Positions 22,556 through 32,482 of a stretch of 64,000 bases of DNA are shown piece after piece. The position numbers and the translations under genes were made by a program. The notes beneath the pieces are model-generated. The model searched no databases. It was not told the DNA's origin and saw only the letters and a program-made list of their open reading frames with translations. The DNA comes from Dactylonectria macrodidyma. Its lineage: Eukaryota; Ascomycota; Sordariomycetes; Hypocreales; Nectriaceae. The stretch's first letter is position 1. Each line of letters begins with the position of its first letter. Location of the stretch: NCBI GenBank assembly GCA_020744425.1, contig JAGMUV010000037.1:186001-250000 (forward strand), written 5' to 3'.

Positions 22556-23626
22556 ATGACCAGGAGCTCTGAGTTGGGCGCGTGGAGCGCTGACAAAGAG
22601 GGCATCGATAAGGCACGCCAAGAGAGCGCCTTTTATCAGCAGGTCCAGCAGTACCTCGCCGAGTCCGTAGACGAGGACAGCGAAGGGGCTACCAATACAG
22701 AAGACGACGAAGGGATATCTATCAGACCTTTCGTGCGACTCGCAGCAGATTCTATCGAAGAAGATTTGAACGCTCGAACCTGCGAGATCACAGACAACGG
22801 CCGATTCACAGTCTACGTGAAAGACCAGGACGGGAGATTCAGGAACCTCTCGATCGATGCCGACAATATCGAATCGATGGTCCAGAAATACCCTGAGGTG
22901 CGAGCCTCGATAATTCGCAATTTTGCCGAGCAATTGGCAATCAGAGGGCAGCGAGACGAGCTTATCGAGCTGCACAACAAGCACGTCGAAACGACCGAGC
23001 GACTCATTAACGAGCACAATGAGGCAGTTGAGGCCGAAGCGATGGCCCACGCCGAGGTGGCACGGATTAACAAGGAACTGGCACGGTTGAAAGCGGCACA
23101 GCATACTGCCCCTCTCCGCGAAGACACGCCTCTCGGGAGCGAGACAACGGCCGAGACCAAGCTGCGCCGGAAGCGGGAGAGTGACCCACCCGAGCTCGAT
23201 GATGGCAAGGAACCGGACTTCGAAGACTGGCTCATCAAGGCCAGACGCAAGCTGCGACGCGACGGCCCACGAGACTACCCTGAAGAGGAGGACAAGGTAT
23301 ATTATATTTTCGGTCGTTGCAAGGGTATCGCGGCTGCCTATTTACGCCCCCGCATGCCCGAGAACGCTGAGGAAGACGCCTTCGAGACCGCTGAAGATGT
23401 CTTCCAAGCCCTGACGACCCTCTTCCGGGACAAGAACAAGAAGATCAAGGCGCGAGAGGAGTTCAAGGCCTTGAGATACTATACCAATGGTAGCTGGCGT
23501 AGCTTCTACGTCAAGTTCTTGGCTACAGCGAACGACGCTAAGATCCCCAAAAGGGATTGGAAGGAAGAGCTCTATGACAAAGTGCCAGTGGAGATGAAAC
23601 GTCAAGGACCACGAAGCGCACGTTAA
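22556..23626 (+). CDS. Ty3 Gag protein (C-terminally truncated)
   Basis: 356 codons, starting MTRSSELGAWSADK. It forms the particle coat of the retrotransposon. A charged coiled-coil-like region around residues 125-180 (TTERLINEHNEAVEAEAMAH) is followed by a retrotransposon-gag domain with FEDWLIKARRKLRRDG, YIFGRCKGIAAAYLRPRM and LFRDKNKKIKAREEFKAL. No CCHC knuckle is found. The ORF ends abruptly where sequence typical of the middle of reverse transcriptase begins, which places the internal deletion breakpoint at about 23598. Confidence 0.85.
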   Translation: MTRSSELGAWSADKEGIDKARQESAFYQQVQQYLAESVDEDSEGATNTEDDEGISIRPFVRLAADSIEEDLNARTCEITDNGRFTVYVKDQDGRFRNLSIDADNIESMVQKYPEVRASIIRNFAEQLAIRGQRDELIELHNKHVETTERLINEHNEAVEAEAMAHAEVARINKELARLKAAQHTAPLREDTPLGSETTAETKLRRKRESDPPELDDGKEPDFEDWLIKARRKLRRDGPRDYPEEEDKVYYIFGRCKGIAAAYLRPRMPENAEEDAFETAEDVFQALTTLFRDKNKKIKAREEFKALRYYTNGSWRSFYVKFLATANDAKIPKRDWKEELYDKVPVEMKRQGPRSAR

Positions 23627-26201
23627 TGCAGTCTTGGAACGACTGGTCGCAGCAGGGTTGCAGGCAGACATCGACAAGTCGGAATTCTATGTTACAGAGA
23701 CGGAGTTCCTGGGCTTTATAATTACGACAAACGGGATCCGGATGGACCCGAAAAAGATGAAGGCCATTATAGACTGGGAAGAACCAACAAACGTACGGGG
23801 AGTACAGGCCTTCCTTGGGTTTTGCAACTTCTACCGAAAGTTCGTCGAGTTTTACAGTCGGATAGCGCGACCGCTTACACTGTTGACGAAGAAGGGGATC
23901 CCATGGAGGTGGACTGAAGAGGAGACGACCGCGATGAAGGCTATGAAGTTGGCGATTTCGTCGGCCCCGTGCCGGGCCTGGTACGACCCTCTCCGTGATA
24001 CGATCGTCGAGACCGACGCGTCAGGAGGTGTGGTGGCTGCAGTACTAACCCAGAAGAGCGAAGACGGGGACTGGCACCCCGTAGCTTTCTTCTCCAAGAC
24101 GATGAACGACGCGGAGATGCGTTACCCGATTCACGACCAGGAGATGCTCGCGGTGGTGTTGGCCTTGAAGGAATGGAACGCCGAGCTCTTGGGGCTCCAA
24201 CGGCAATTCCTAGTTATTACTGACCACAAAGCCCTCGAGTATTTCTCGACGAAACAACGCCTTAATGGCAGGCAAGCGCGGTGGGCGGACGACTTGGCGC
24301 CTTATGACTTCAAGATCACCTACCGTCCGGGGCGAGAGAACATTGTAGCGGATGCTCTGTCTCGGAAGTCGTCCGAATTGGCTACGCAGAAGGCGCGACG
24401 AGAAGCTGCGTGGAACAGGGTACTACTGAGTCAGGACCTGGTGATTAGTTCTATTGACTATGAGATCATGGGCGGTCCCTGTACCGAGCCCGATTCCGGG
24501 GAAGGACCAGAGGTGGCATTGATCGGGGCCGAAGCTGTCGAGTCCTCGGTTAGCTCCGGAAGGGAGGCTATCCGGGCGCCGGAGGGATGGCAGCTGCTTG
24601 ACGCCGTCCTCCGGGCTAATAAGGCCTCTCCCCAATCACAGCCCTACCGAGAGAACGCAGAAAAGAAGGCCGATGGTTGGACGATGGACGAAGGTGTGGT
24701 TTGCCGGAACCAGCGCATTTTTGTTCCAGACGAAGGTGTTCTCCGAACGCTGGTCATCAAGGAGAACCACTGCAAGCTCAATGTAGCCCACCCGGGACGC
24801 AACAAAACCGTCAGATTGGTTGCCGAGAGGTTCTGGTGGCCGGGCTTATCGGCCGACGTCGATCGGTTCCGGGCAAATTGTAAGCCGTGTGGAAGGGCTC
24901 ACGCCAATAGAGATAAGACCCCCGGATTGCTACACCCATTGGAAGTCCCACACCGGATATGGCAGCATGTGACAACAGACTTCCATTACATGCCTAAGGA
25001 CAAGAACGGATACGACTGCGTGTGGGTAGTTATTGATCGGCTCAGCAAGATCGCTTTTTCTATACCTTGCTACCGGACGGTGACAGCGAAGGACGTCGCG
25101 TATATGTACTACCACCACGTCTACCGTGTTTTTGGGGTGCCGGAGACGGTGACGTCAGACCGAGGACCACAGTTTATCGCCGCCTTCATGGATGAGCTAT
25201 GCAAGCTTATCGGGGTGAAGCAGAAACTGAGCACAGCAGAGCACCCCCAGACAGACGGGAACACTGAGATCTACAACCAGTACTTGAACCACCGACTGCG
25301 ACCGTTTATCAACCATTACCAAGACGACTGGAGTGAACTACTACCGTCGATGGACTATGCGCAAATGAATCTCTACCACGAGTCACTGAGTATGGAACCG
25401 GTGAGACTGTTACTCGGCCACTTGCCCCGATCCCAACTCGACTGGGATAAGAGAACCGACCTTGAGGGCTGCAAAACAAAAGCTGAACGTTTGTCGAGAG
25501 AGGATGCCCAGCAGTATGCCAAGCGGATTGCGGACTCCATCAAAGTTGCTAGGCAGAATCTCCACCAGGCGCAGGAACGGCAGATCCGCCAAGCTAACAA
25601 GAAGCGCCGGGAACCGGATTTTACGGTTGGGGACAAAGTCTGGGTCGACATGCGCGGACTTACGAGTACAAGACCCAGCCAGGCGTTAGACTGGAGGAAG
25701 AGAGGGCCATGGACTATTGTGGAACAAGTCGGGCATTCATACCGCCTGGACTTACCCTCCTCGTGGCACATAAACCCAACTCTACACGCGGATCGGTTAC
25801 GGCGTTATCCCGACAATCCTATGCCAGGGCAGGATGAGGACCCACCACCACCTGAAGTCATCAACGGCGCCAAAGAGTACGAGGTTCACAAGGTCAAGGA
25901 GTCGCGGTACAATAAACGCGACAAACAGCTCCAGTATAGGGTAGACTGGGTCGGACACGACCCCGACGATGAATGGTACCCTGCCGAAAACTTCAAGAAC
26001 GCACCGATGCGACTGAAGGAGTTCCATGAGGAATATTCGGAGGCACCTGGGCCACCGAAGCGATTACAGGCCTGGGTCGACGCGGCTGCTGCGGATACGG
26101 ACGTACCGGAGCACCCTGACGATAATCAACCGATCAAACTGGGCCGGGGGCCCAAGAAAGCACGACGGAAACGAAGAGTCTTTGTCATCTGGCGATCGTG
26201 A
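23598..26201 (+). pseudogene. Ty3 Pol remnant: RT thumb, RNase H, integrase, chromodomain
   Basis: The open frame begins VKDHEAHVNAVLERL, normally just after the reverse transcriptase active site, so protease and the YxDD palm are gone. Then: the RT end (FLGFCNFYRKFVEFYSRIA), RNase H (IVETDASGGVVAAVLTQ and ITDHKALEYF), an integrase zinc region (His pair, then CKPC), catalytic acids in TTDFHY, TSDRGPQF and TDGNTEIYNQ, and a C-terminal chromodomain (EYEVHKVKESRYNKR and YRVDWVGHDPDDEWYP). Chromodomains steer insertion to marked chromatin in related elements. No stop interrupts this part, so the single large deletion is the main defect. Confidence 0.88.
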
Positions 26202-26257
26202 GGATTTGATAACTTGCGCTCACGCGGCCGTTTTGAGCGCCTTGAAGAGGGGGGTGA

Positions 26258-26450
26258 TGTGACGGGAGCGTCTGGAGTGCTGGACCCAGGGTGGGGTCGA
26301 TACGTAACTAGGACGCACGGGGCAGGCCACAGGGACTATCAACGCGTCTACGCGTCCACGCGCCTGCCCGCTTTCTCTTTCCTCTTCATCGTAGTATTCT
26401 CGCAATACAGTGGCATTACCTCTTGAGTTGATCTCATCTGGCCCGTGACA
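26258..26450 (+). repeat. 3' LTR of Ty3 element
   Basis: 193 bp, same as the 5' LTR; followed by TTATT, the target duplication. Confidence 0.9.
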
Positions 26451-26455
26451 TTATT

Positions 26456-26615
26456 ATTATTTTAAATTATTAAATTTTTTAATAAAAGATTTATCTAAAT
26501 ATTATATGTAATTAAAGGTTTATTTACTAAACATGCGTTTACTTATTCTATTTAATCTATACATTCTCCATCTTTCTTTCCAAATTTTCTTTCCCCTCTT
26601 TCCATTCTATTCAAC
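26456..26615. other. AT-rich leader of the integrase gene
   Basis: 160 bp of AT-rich DNA between the retrotransposon target duplication and the integrase start, with a pyrimidine-rich stretch (TTCTTTCCCCTCTTTCC) just before the ATG. Likely the promoter/leader. Confidence 0.4.
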
Positions 26616-28206
26616 ATGCCTCGGCCCCGAATAGACCTCACCCCTCTCCGTCAGGGTATTACTATATTAATTGATGAAGATACAACAATCTCAAATATTA
26701 TACTTTCTCTTTCTACCAATTACAACATCCAAGTCAGTCGCGCAGTTCTTTACCGATTTCTACAGAAATGGGAACTCCTCCGTCAACGGCGTACAGTTGA
26801 CACTGAACCTCTACGAGAGCGAATCAAGTCAATGTTCTTTGATGAGTGTTTAAAAGATGCTATTATCTTACGCCGGCTTCAAGATGAGGGGTTCAGTTTA
26901 AGCTTCACTGGACTTTGCAAGATCCGTCGGGAACTTGGTCTTTTCAGACGACAAGATAATAACCAGCTTCAAATAGCTCAAGAACTTGCACGAACCTTCT
27001 TTCATGATGAGTCTCAAGTCTCAACTGTTATCCAAAACTATGGTCGAGGCTATCTTTACACCTACATGCGGCAACAACATCACATCATCAGTCGCGATGC
27101 ATTGTACAATGTTTATCGAGACTTTGCACCTGAAAGCATTACTGATCGATGGGGTAAAGCACGTTTTCAACGTCGTGACTTTATTGTTCCAGGGCCTGAC
27201 TGGGTATGGTCCCTTGATGGTTATGATAAGCTTAAGCAATGGGGCTTTGAGATCTATGCTGGTATTGATGGGTATGCCCGATATATTACATGGTTTTACT
27301 GTGGATATTCTGCTGCAACAAGTTGGAACGTTGCCTTACAGTATCTATCAGTTCTGCGGCAACGTGGTATGATGCCACGAGCTATTCGATCTGATCATGG
27401 AGGGGAAACAGCTTTGATGTGTGGCTTACATTACTTTCTTTCTGGGAATAGAAAGAAACGACTTGGAACAGAGTTAGTTCCAATTGAGTTTAAGGATTGT
27501 TGGTTTTTTGGACGAAGTATTCATAATACTCGAATTGAGAGCTGGTGGCATCGGCTTTATCAAGCACGTGGAGGATCGTGGAGGGTAAGTTTCTATTATT
27601 CCTTATTGAACTTTACTAATTCTCTTCGATTAGATATACTTCCAATGGCTGACAGAAAATGGGCTCTTTGATGGTGGCTCTCTTCCTGATCGCATTGCCA
27701 TTCTATTCATCTTCATGAATCCAATCCGACATGACTTGATCTCATTTATACGAGTCTGGAATAGCCATTCTATTCGCCGTCAAGCCAATCGACCACATGT
27801 TCAACCTGGACAACCCTCAGTTCTATATCATGATCTCAATTCAGAGACTGCACGGAACTTTGCTGAAGAGATTCCACCTGATCGATTCAGATTCTGTCAG
27901 GAAACCTTTGAACTTGATCAATCTGATCTGGATGCTTTCTTGCCAGAAGAAACAATGTCTATTTGTCAAGCTATCATTACAACGACAATTGGCTCTTTAC
28001 CAGAAATTTCGAACGTTGTCACACATCCACTTTTAGATGAGTACAATCTTCTACGAGGTGAATTGGCTCTTTATATTCAGAATGGGAATTCACCACGACT
28101 ATCCTTACTTGACCGACCTCGAGATGGGCGAGATCGACTTAGTCAAATTCTACAGGCTCAGAATATTGACATTGAAGTGTTTGATTCATGGATAGCAGCT
28201 GATTAA
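26616..28206 (+). CDS. DDE integrase-like transposase, two exons
   Basis: Join of 26616-27584 and 27634-28206, 513 residues. The 49-nt intron has GTAAGT, TACTAAT and GATTAG, phase 0; its removal gives WRIYFQWLTENGLFDGG. The N-terminal 110 residues are helix-turn-helix-like. The core has Asp201 (WVWSLDGYDK), Asp260 (RAIRSDHGGET) and Glu308 (NTRIESWWHRL), a complete DDE set in an rve-like fold. Proteins with the KxxxWGFEIYAGIDG and GRSIHNTRIES signature occur in fungi and animals as cellular-looking integrases. The gene has no LTR context of its own and sits in the middle of the inverted-repeat unit, so it is the likely mobilising enzyme. No lesion is seen. The exact transposon superfamily is not assigned. 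Confidence 0.85.
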
Positions 28207-28234
28207 TAAAGGAAAAGACTTGAGAAGATTGAAA

Positions 28235-29404
28235 CTACTTACGCTGGCGAGTTACCATACTTAATGGAGGCAGTGGCTGTTTACTGCCAGTCTTCCGCCC
28301 TGTACTAATTACATCTTCCTCAATAACTTCTCTACTTCCATCATCTGATATAAGTGCCTCCAAATCCTCACTACCTTGCCCAGCCACTTCTATAACCATA
28401 TTATCTTGTCCATTCAAATCCGATCCATCCACATCAGTATCGAAGAATGCAGCTAAGTCATCTTCTTCATTAGACTTCTCTAGTAGGACCAATATCTCCT
28501 CCTTTTTCTTGTCTACCTTTACCTTCTTATCTGTTGCTGGAGCTGATTGTGTAGATGCCTTTCGTTTGCGATTAATTGGAGATTGTGTTGGGGGTTTGTT
28601 TTGTATTGGAAGAGATAGATCCTTTTCGCCCTTGACCTTCTTCTTTCGCACTGGAACAGGGGTGATCATGTTATCTTCCTCCTCTTTCGCTTCATAAGCA
28701 TAAAGAAGTGACAGATTGACCCTGGTTGGATGCGGACTTTGAGGATTGATTGCATTGAGAAATGCAGCAAGAGAAGTTGTCTCTAGAACTTCCTGAGAAA
28801 AGAAAACAATACTTTGCGAACTGTTACTGGTGCAACCAGAAATGAACTCCCAGTCAACGGCCCGATATGTTGCATCAGTTGTTGCACGTGCAGCAACTGA
28901 TCTCACAAGGTCCGCATGTGAAGGATAGTTATGTGTTGCGTTTGTAACAAAGCAATTGCCAACTCTCCCAGCGATAGTAGGAGATCCAGACTGCCACTTC
29001 CTGATATCCAATTGACCGCTTGATATACACTTATATGCTGCTGTATATAAGGTAATTGCCAACTCAATGGGTGTATTGGGTATCGACTTCGTTCGGGTAG
29101 CTTGAGCGTGGAGACTTCGGCTTTGGTTGCCTTGATTGACAGCGGATTCCAGTTGAGCAGGATTATAGGAAGGGATAGTCATTGCAGGTGCAGGTGCATG
29201 TTGGAGTCGTCGTGATCGTGCGTGTGTAGGTGGGATTGGGCTGTCTTCAGTCAAATCGACCATGTCAATTTGAGGATTGGCAGAAGAAGGAAGAGTTAAA
29301 GGTATAATATTCTCTCCACAGAAATAACAACGAACCCAGTCTGGGTTTAACTCCAATACAACGGAATGGAGATAACCCTTCTTGGAACAGATTGCGGAAT
29401 TCAT
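28235..29404 (-). CDS. 389-aa unknown protein of the inverted-repeat unit
   Basis: Intact ORF converging on the integrase gene, with stop codons 28 bp apart. N-terminal CxxC pair (VRCYFCGENIIPL), a proline/serine linker with HARSRRLQHAP, a globular middle section (about residues 110-240, with RAVDWEFISGC), then lysine-rich stretches suggesting nuclear localisation (PVRKKKVKGEKD, INRKRKAS, DKKVKVDKKKEE) and an acidic tail. A GTAAGT donor-like sequence overlaps the last codons, so a further 3' exon antisense to the integrase is possible. I do not recognise the family; a DNA-binding or targeting partner of the integrase is speculation. Confidence 0.55.
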   Translation of the reverse strand: MNSAICSKKGYLHSVVLELNPDWVRCYFCGENIIPLTLPSSANPQIDMVDLTEDSPIPPTHARSRRLQHAPAPAMTIPSYNPAQLESAVNQGNQSRSLHAQATRTKSIPNTPIELAITLYTAAYKCISSGQLDIRKWQSGSPTIAGRVGNCFVTNATHNYPSHADLVRSVAARATTDATYRAVDWEFISGCTSNSSQSIVFFSQEVLETTSLAAFLNAINPQSPHPTRVNLSLLYAYEAKEEEDNMITPVPVRKKKVKGEKDLSLPIQNKPPTQSPINRKRKASTQSAPATDKKVKVDKKKEEILVLLEKSNEEDDLAAFFDTDVDGSDLNGQDNMVIEVAGQGSEDLEALISDDGSREVIEEDVISTGRKTGSKQPLPPLSMVTRQRK

Positions 29405-29683
29405 GGTTAGGAATAATAAAGAAGGATTAAGTTAAATTATTTGCGTACGCAAAAATTTTCACATTAAATACAGAGAATATTAGCACTAATGACTGTCATA
29501 TATCGGTATATCGGATCTCAACGGCTACTGCGGAAGTGAAGCTTTTCCTTCTATCATCATAGGCGTCCATCGCCACCTGCCTCGTCACCAGCCTCGTCAC
29601 CAGCCTAGCATTTCCTTCATTCAGGTCAATAGCTAGATAAAGCCAAGACCCCGAAGCATCCGGAGCCTCTCGGCTGTCCGAGG

Positions 29684-29803
29684 TCATCCGAGGTCATCAT
29701 CACTTTCTTCGTCTATAAGACTGACCCAAAGACCCTCGTTAGATAGGAAGAATATCAAGAGCTTCTCACATATATGATCATTTCCATCAGCTAGATGCAA
29801 CAT
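29684..29803 (-). CDS. 39-codon small ORF conserved in both arms (right copy)
   Basis: Begins MLHLADGNDHICEKLL and ends IDEESDDDLG before TGA. Same length and frame as the left copy at 20577-20696. The stop arises from a local GATGACCTCG duplication here but from TAG in the left arm. Confidence 0.35.
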   Translation of the reverse strand: MLHLADGNDHICEKLLIFFLSNEGLWVSLIDEESDDDLG

Positions 29804-29830
29804 GACTCATCACCTGTAATCCTAGACTAG

Positions 29831-30413
29831 TTACTCTTCGGGTTGTGTGGAGCTAAGTTCCTCTTGGATCTTAGCTCTTTCAATTAGATCTGCTCCAAAT
29901 GCACGTAGTTGATCAGGTGTAGACTCCTTCACGATTTTCTCTATTATGGATCGAGATAACTGTGTTTCTTTTGGCCGATCTAATTTATTCTTATTAGTAT
30001 TTATTATATAAAGAAAGGTTCAATAACTTACCATGATATGAACATCGAATTCCTCTCGATGAATATGTGCAGTTCGCACATGCGCCAGCAGCAATATCAC
30101 TCTTAGTGATACACCCTTCAAAAATGCCATTTCCTCTTGCACATTGCAAACAGGAAGGTGTGCGTAAAGTCCCATAAATATAGATGAGTAGTGCATCAAT
30201 ATTCTGTGTACGGGTTAGGTCAAGGCCAGTTGATGAAGACCGCCCTTGTCTAGCTCGTGTATTCAGCTGTAAAAGACGGCTCTCTGTTGCCTGCTCTTGA
30301 CATCTTATCACCTTTGCAGGCCGTAGCAATTGCGCCTTTGTAAGAGCCCATGACGTGAGTGCAGCTTTGTTTGATGGCTGCTTGGCAGTTGCGGAGTTAA
30401 TTGGAGGTGACAT
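29831..30413 (-). CDS. Right DUF3716-like gene, two exons
   Basis: Exon 1 is 30413-30032, intron 30031-29980 (52 nt; GTAAGT, TACTAATAAG, TTAG; phase 1), exon 2 is 29979-29831. About 176 residues. The cysteine-rich module reads CLQCARGNGIFEGC then GACANCTYSSRGIRC, the DUF3716 pattern as I know it. The spliced second exon (DRPKETQLSRSIIEKIVKES...) is a short helical tail ending SSTQPEE. No signal peptide. The mirror-image gene at 19962-20387 shares the module, intron position and phase. DUF3716 genes are common near fungal repeats; the role is unknown, zinc binding is inferred. Confidence 0.7.
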
Positions 30414-30463
30414 ATGTAATACAGTTGGTGTTTTTGCTGATATGTATTGATGGAGAATGTGAC

Positions 30464-30636
30464 TGTGAGGGAACGATCATGTGACTTTCATACTTTATGA
30501 ATAGTCTCATTTAACTTATGAAGATTTGTGTAAATAGCTTAAGTCAGAGTTTTCCTTAGGAATCTCTTTCTCTCCTCGTAAACAATCATTTTGCCCAAGT
30601 CGCACTCGACCTCGTTCGTGCTCTTGTCCCGTCACA
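30464..30636 (+). repeat. Solo LTR, 173 bp, first copy
   Basis: TGTGAGGGAACGATC...CCCGTCACA with the perfect 5-bp target duplication GTGAC (30459-30463 and 30637-30641). Nearly identical to the solo LTR at 58470-58642. The ends resemble, but do not match, those of the Ty3 element at 22197-26450. Confidence 0.9.
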
Positions 30637-30794
30637 GTGACAGGGAAAAGATGACGTGTACAGGAGGAAAAATTGTTGTATGACCTTGTATATGGAATAT
30701 TCATCTTGCTGTAATTGAATATTCATGTAATTGGGGTTTTCAGGCATATGTAGATACGCTAGGGTGGCTCTAATGATGAAATTTTTTGGAAAAG

Positions 30795-30829
30795 GGGTTT
30801 TGAGACAGTGAGCCCTACAGTCAACCGTA
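30795..30829 (-). repeat. Right 35-bp terminal inverted repeat
   Basis: Reverse complement of 19223-19257; followed by CTATCTGACTGG. Together they define the 11.6-kb unit. Confidence 0.85.
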
Positions 30830-32482
30830 CTATCTGACTGGCTGCGCATCGACGCCAGCTATTAGTTCATTTGCCGAGTGGTTTCCGAATCGGGATTGAG
30901 CAATGGAGTTCTCTAGTCGCCAAGAGCGGGATAGCGGCCAGCAGTATCCCATCAACCTCACATGCTAAGGGGCGGGGCGGCGCTTGGCCCGGCTGCCTTC
31001 GTGAGTAGTTGTTCCGGAGATGGTGACCGAATCACAGGGATTGTGGGTGTTTTTTTTCTTTTTTTTCGTTATCTCTTCGCTCTCTCTTTTCCTGAGCCGT
31101 CGGCTGCTGCTCTGCCACTTGGCCCCAGGTCTCGGAGACCCGAGAAATCTAAGAGCCGCCCTCCAAAAACATTTCGGGAAGCTGGCCCAATTGGGGTACT
31201 CTCGTCTTGGACTCGAGAGCTTGCTGGCCCTGTCGTCTTGCAGAGACGGGTATCCGGACCTCTGGCTCTCTGATGGGAGGGCTGGCTCTCCCTAGATTGC
31301 CCGCATTAACTTTTGTGGCTGAACTCAAGTCAATAACCAGATTCAAGATCACATGCTAAAGTCAAAATACAATACGGTTGAATTCGTGGCTGGGTCCTCA
31401 ATCATATGACAGTTTGCATCTTCATGCATCCTACAACACAAATCCGTGAAACATGCTGGTCAGCTACGTGTTGTATTTTATTTCAACCCTTCATTAAATC
31501 CCTCCCTTACTAGTGCATGGGTACTGAGCTTTTTTCACGATTACCAGCTATTACCTCTTAGTTATACCACCATGGCTTCTTTCGATATCCCAACCGAACA
31601 ATGAGCACAAGTCGTCGAAAGGTCCGGACTGTCAAAAGTAAATGAGAAGATGCCATGCATATGATGGTTGTAGAGTCTATTAGCCTTAATCACTGCCCAA
31701 GTCAAGAGGACGAAGGTCCCAGTTATATACACAACGGTGCCCAAGTGGGTCGGGACGCCTCCTCGGCTGGAGCGGAATATCTTTGACACGGACAACGTAT
31801 GGATCCTTCTTTACTATTTTCGAGTCGCTAAGGTAGTCACTGTTATTGAACCCAGGGTATAATCCCAAGGCGGGAACTAATTAAATAGCAAGCGAGCCTA
31901 ACTATCTCAAGTTGATAGGCGGTATCTAGTGGATATCGCAGGGGCTTTTGAGTGCGTGATCGGCGGATGACCCCGCAGATGACAGCCCAGCCCGTAATAT
32001 CCCGGATTTCCTGGTGATATCAGCAACGCGACGCCGGCGCTCGACGGCTGCGCGTCGCGGCACGATAAAAGTTGTACCTACGTGAAGACCTGCTTCTGGC
32101 AATTAATTTGATCGATCTTGCGTATCGGTAGCCTGCGTGGCTGTGAAGTTGTGTCCGGAAACGTGAATTGGGTCGGATTTTTGGGCCGTCTCCAGCGCAT
32201 CGTTCAGCGCACTGCCACCACATCTCCACTAAAACTCCACTATTGCAGTCGACTATTTCCAATTCTTCTAGTTACTATAACCGCCTCTGGGAACGCTATC
32301 AATACAGACTCATCGTGGGCTTAATTTTTTTTACATTACAGACACAACCGTACCATCATTCTACTCGTCAGAACGAGGCGAACAAGATGGCATCAGTTTG
32401 GTCACGATTAGATGGCTAAATCTGACTTAGATTGCTCAGGGGTAACCTAGGCCAGAGAGGCTCGGGTGATCTGATCCAGGAG
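30830..32482. other. 1.65-kb stretch with only one weak gene remnant
   Basis: No convincing ORF. At 31572 a reading MASFDIPTEQ, stop, AQVVERSG recalls the N-terminus of fungal alcohol dehydrogenases with Trp replaced by TGA; it diverges after about 20 codons. The rest contains pyrimidine runs and mixed unique DNA. Probably decayed host sequence next to the Crypton. Confidence 0.3.
31572..31628 (+). pseudogene. Possible alcohol dehydrogenase N-terminal fragment
   Basis: Short match by recall only: MASFDIPTEQ, TGA, AQVVERSG. Downstream sequence does not continue the family. Could be coincidence. Confidence 0.25.

Larger units (their letters stand above)
22197..26450 (+). mobile_element. Ty3-type chromodomain retrotransposon, internally deleted, identical-looking LTRs
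   Basis: 193-bp LTRs at 22197-22389 and 26258-26450 (TGTGACGGG...CCCGTGACA) appear identical by eye, with the perfect 5-bp target duplication TTATT at 22192-22196 and 26451-26455. A purine tract (GAAGAGGGGGGTGA) precedes the 3' LTR. Gag and the C-terminal part of Pol are present. Protease and the catalytic part of reverse transcriptase are missing, so this copy depended on another for movement. The LTR match implies recent insertion. Confidence 0.92.
19223..30829. mobile_element. 11.6-kb inverted-repeat-bounded unit with integrase and DUF3716-like genes
   Basis: Bounded by 35-bp perfect inverted repeats starting TACGGTTGACTGTAGGGCTC, at 19223-19257 and 30795-30829. A TA could be the target duplication if the repeats are counted from CGG. 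Inside, the outer arms are mirror images: a DUF3716-like gene on each side (19962-20387 plus, 29831-30413 minus), followed inward by a matching roughly 300-bp block with a 39-codon ORF. The core carries a two-exon DDE integrase and a 389-aa protein. Later insertions (MITE-like pair, solo LTRs, Ty3) enlarge the unit; without them it is about 5.9-6.1 kb. It may be one autonomous DNA transposon or two inverted copies of a smaller one around a host or other element; I cannot decide. Confidence 0.55.

Noticed and set aside
22197..26450. Virus-like integrated element
   Set aside because: LTRs, Gag, chromodomain integrase and no envelope gene: an ordinary fungal Ty3 retrotransposon.
30962..31295. 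Overlapping 91-103 codon ORFs
   Set aside because: Low complexity, rich in Arg/Pro/Ser; two frames equally open.
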